In this document: positions 61,772 through 64,000 of the stretch, piece after piece
How positions within the stretch are numbered: the stretch's first letter is position 1
Layout of the letters: every line of letters begins with the position of its first letter
Assembly: GCF_000092405.1 (NCBI RefSeq)
Contig: NC_014220.1
Span: 1,612,001 to 1,676,000 of the forward strand
Reading direction: 5' to 3'
DNA length: 64,000 nt
Source: Syntrophothermus lipocalidus DSM 12680
Lineage (GTDB): Bacteria > Bacillota > Syntrophomonadia > Syntrophomonadales > Syntrophothermaceae
Notes under the pieces: generated by a model
What the model saw: only the letters and a program-made list of their open reading frames with translations
Told to the model about the DNA's origin: nothing
Database searches by the model: none
Translations under genes and position numbers: made by a program

Positions 61772-63235
61772 GTGGACCAATATCAGCATATCAGACATCT
61801 TTATCTCGTGGAAGGGCTTTCACAGAGAGCGATAGCACGGCAGCTCAAAATATCCAGGAACACGGTCAGGCGTTACTGTAACGGTGCCCACGTTCCGTGG
61901 GAGAGGAAAACATCTCCCAGAAAAGCCCAGGTGGTAACTGCTGAGGTGATAGAATTCATCGAGCAATGCTTAAAGGAGGATGAGAATGCCCTTGACCGAA
62001 GGCAGAAGCATACAGCCAAGAGAATATACGATCGGCTCCGTCAGGAGAAAGGATTCCGGGGCGGAGAATCAACCATCCGCCGGGTGGTACGAGAACTTAA
62101 AGCCAAACCGTCCAAAGTGTATGTTCCTTTAAGCTTTTCTCCAGGGGAGGCCATCCAGGTAGACTGGGGTACCGCCACCGTGATTATGGCCGGACAAAAG
62201 ACTGAAGTCAACCTGTTCTGCATGCGGCTTTGTTTCAGCTGTGCTCCGTTTGTGGTAGCCTATCCTTCCCAGAGGGAAGAAGCATTTCTGGAAGGGCACA
62301 AAACCGGATTCGAATTTTTCGGTGGGACAAGCCGGGACATCATATACGACAACCTTAAGACAGCGGTAAAGGAGGGCTGGGACAAAACCGCGAAGGAGCA
62401 GGAAAAATTCCTTAACTTCCGCTCCCACTATGCCTACCAGTCCCGGTTCTGCAATCCCCGGGCAGGTCACGAAAAAGGCCTGATTGAAAACCTGATAGGC
62501 TACATAAGGCGCAACTTCCTGGTACCGGTTCCCCGGGTACAAAACTTCGAAGAGCTAAACCAGCTACTTAAAAAGCGCTGCCTGGAATACGTAGAACACC
62601 ACCGGATAAAAGGCAGGGACCTCTCCGTAAAAGAAGCGTATGAAATGGAAAAACAGGCTCTTATGCCCCTTCCGGTCAAACCTTACGAAACGGCCAGGAC
62701 GTTGGATGCGAAGGTAGACTACTTCTCCACCGTAACCTTTGAGACCAACCGCTACTCAGTACCCGTACGGCTGGCGGGAAAGACAGTGACCGTCAAAGGC
62801 AGTGCACTTACGATTAAGGTCTACTACCGGGGCGAAGAGGTAGCCGCTCACCCGAGGAGCTACGGCCACCACCGGACCATCTACCAGTTAGAACACTATC
62901 TTCCCCTGCTCAAAGCGCGGCCCCGGTCGGTGTTTAACGCTAGGCCGGTAAGAGAAGCGGGCCTACCGGCAGAGCTTGAACAGTATGCGCAAAAGCTTCC
63001 TGACCCTCACCGGGGAATGGTAAGGCTGTTGAGGATGGTCTTTGATAGCGATTTGGAAAAAGTCCTAGATGCGGTAAGGACGGCTGCAAGTAATGGCCAA
63101 TACTCGGTAGATGTAGTCCAGTACTACCTGAACCGGGAAGAGGTTCCGGTAAAGTTAAAGCCCCTGGGGCCTGAGGTAGAACCGGTAGACCTCAAGGCTT
63201 ACGATTCGCTCTGGGCGGGAGGTGGTTTCAATTGA
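61772..63235 (+). CDS. istA: IS21 transposase IstA
   Basis: DDE transposase of 487 residues. An N-terminal helix-turn-helix (LSQRAIARQLKISRNTVRRY) is followed by the rve core. The catalytic acids lie in IQVDWGTATV, IYDNLKTAV and KGLIENLIGYIRRNF. A C-terminal beta domain follows. GTG 61772 is preferred because AGGAG lies eight bases upstream and the family begins at this point; an open frame from 61691 lacks a ribosome site. It appears intact. Confidence 0.92.
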   Translation: MDQYQHIRHLYLVEGLSQRAIARQLKISRNTVRRYCNGAHVPWERKTSPRKAQVVTAEVIEFIEQCLKEDENALDRRQKHTAKRIYDRLRQEKGFRGGESTIRRVVRELKAKPSKVYVPLSFSPGEAIQVDWGTATVIMAGQKTEVNLFCMRLCFSCAPFVVAYPSQREEAFLEGHKTGFEFFGGTSRDIIYDNLKTAVKEGWDKTAKEQEKFLNFRSHYAYQSRFCNPRAGHEKGLIENLIGYIRRNFLVPVPRVQNFEELNQLLKKRCLEYVEHHRIKGRDLSVKEAYEMEKQALMPLPVKPYETARTLDAKVDYFSTVTFETNRYSVPVRLAGKTVTVKGSALTIKVYYRGEEVAAHPRSYGHHRTIYQLEHYLPLLKARPRSVFNARPVREAGLPAELEQYAQKLPDPHRGMVRLLRMVFDSDLEKVLDAVRTAASNGQYSVDVVQYYLNREEVPVKLKPLGPEVEPVDLKAYDSLWAGGGFN

Positions 63236-64000
63236 CCGCCCGCCAGGAGCTGATTAAGGTCTATGCCCGTCAGTTAAAACTACCCACCCTGACCTCGTGC
63301 CAGGACGTGATCAGACAGGCGGAAGAACAGGGCTTAAGCTATGAAGAATTCTTGTGCGAGGTGTTGCGTAGGGAGTTAAGCCAAAGAGAAGAAAACCAAA
63401 AAAAGCGGAAGCTTAAGAAGGCGCGGTTTCCTCTGGAAAAGAGCCTGGACACTTTTGAATTCAAGCACCTAGAGCATGTAGAGGAGGCCCATATATGGCA
63501 GCTTGCCGCCGGGGAATTTGTGAAGCGGAGGGAAAACGTGATAATGATCGGCAACCCCGGCACAGGAAAGACCCATCTCGCCATAGGCCTGGGGAGGAGG
63601 CTCGTCAGCCAGGGTTTTAACGTCAGATACTACACCGCTGCCAGGCTGGCCTCGGAACTGGTAGAAGCTGAACAGGAGCGCAACCTTACCCGCCTGGTAA
63701 AGTCTTTACAAAAGCTTGATCTTCTCATTCTGGATGAGCTGTCTTATTTGAGTTTTACCCGTCACCAGGCGGAGTTGATGTTTCAGGTGGTTTCGGAACG
63801 AAATGAGAGGGGCAGCATCATTATTACCACCAATCTGGAGTTTTCCCGGTGGTCCGAGATGTTTCCCGACTCGATGCTGACGGCGGCCCTGGTGGACAGG
63901 CTGACCCACAGTGCTCACATTCTTAATATGAATGGGCAGTCGTATAGGCTGAGACAGCGGTTAAGAAAATCTGGGTTGGAAAGTAATTCAAACGCAGGAG
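63232..64000 (+). CDS. istB: IS21 helper ATPase IstB (3' end outside window)
   Basis: AAA+ ATPase that assembles the IstA complex on target DNA. TTG at 63232 overlaps the istA stop (TTGA), with no other in-frame start nearby. Walker A is GNPGTGKTHLA, Walker B is LLILDELSYL, and the sensor segment is IITTNLEFSRW. 256 codons are visible without a stop, about the normal full length, so only the last few residues are missing. Confidence 0.92.
   Translation, partial: MTARQELIKVYARQLKLPTLTSCQDVIRQAEEQGLSYEEFLCEVLRRELSQREENQKKRKLKKARFPLEKSLDTFEFKHLEHVEEAHIWQLAAGEFVKRRENVIMIGNPGTGKTHLAIGLGRRLVSQGFNVRYYTAARLASELVEAEQERNLTRLVKSLQKLDLLILDELSYLSFTRHQAELMFQVVSERNERGSIIITTNLEFSRWSEMFPDSMLTAALVDRLTHSAHILNMNGQSYRLRQRLRKSGLESNSNAG

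Larger units (their letters stand above)
61638..64000 (+). mobile_element. IS21-family insertion sequence (right end outside window)
   Basis: Left end assigned at TGTGATCAC (61638). Internal short repeats GTGGACCA lie at 61692 and 61772. istA and istB follow in the family order with overlap. The element interrupts the GIY-YIG gene. Confidence 0.85.

Overview
The window looks like a chromosomal segment of a strictly anaerobic, probably thermophilic Firmicute of the Clostridia, near the Syntrophomonadaceae. Evidence: an [FeFe]-hydrogenase maturase HydF, a tungsten/molybdenum aldehyde:ferredoxin oxidoreductase, a ferredoxin-type modular glutamate synthase, FeoAB, a bacillus/clostridium-type pyr attenuator, strong AGGAGG ribosome sites with many GTG/TTG starts, and roughly 50% GC. 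The genus assignment is inference.

Layout. 1-2.3 kb: a type I CRISPR cas3 running off the left edge, and a divergent hicBA toxin-antitoxin pair. 2.3-2.9 kb: five tRNAs (Asp, Phe, Gly, Cys, Leu) with promoter and terminator. 2.9-5.1 kb: polyamine genes. 5.3-10.6 kb: an iron island with fur, a Fur box, feoB, feoA, a minimal SufC/SufB pair and a LysR regulator. 10.7-12 kb: glutamate dehydrogenase, then a decayed IS4/IS1634-type insertion sequence. 13.9-30.6 kb: nitrogen island with carA, a five-gene modular glutamate synthase, glutamine synthetase, a REC-ANTAR antiterminator protein, a second glutamine synthetase, NAD synthetase, amtB-glnB and asnB. 30.8-37.5 kb: hydF, aspA, two pyr-type attenuators flanking an internally deleted pyrR, and carB. 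37.6-53.5 kb: housekeeping and redox genes (MFS exporter, RidA, cation exchanger, PHP phosphatase, DUF1015, corrinoid-type ASKHA activator, mobB, RNase P RNA, HU, AOR, HD-GYP, Nif3-like, TrmK, a DNA methyltransferase). 53.7-64 kb: an accessory zone with an iron-sulfur protein, a sigma-factor relic, two lipoproteins, two toxin-antitoxin pairs, transposase relics, and an IS21 element that has cut the start off a GIY-YIG gene.

How the genes work together. The central block handles ammonia: AmtB imports it, PII senses nitrogen state, two glutamine synthetases plus the modular GOGAT and GdhA assimilate it, and AsnB, NadE and CarA spend glutamine. The most interesting signal is that four of these units (ANTAR-glnA, glnA2, glnB-amtB, asnB) each start with a leader containing an intrinsic terminator whose 5' arm begins inside, or at the edge of, the six-base loop of a competing hairpin (loops AATGGC, GATGAA, AAAGGC, AAAGGT). 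This is the expected architecture for targets of an ANTAR protein, and one is encoded in the same cluster. In the iron block, a Fur box sits in front of feoB, and feoB-feoA-sufC-sufB are co-oriented, so iron import and Fe-S assembly may be one Fur-controlled unit.
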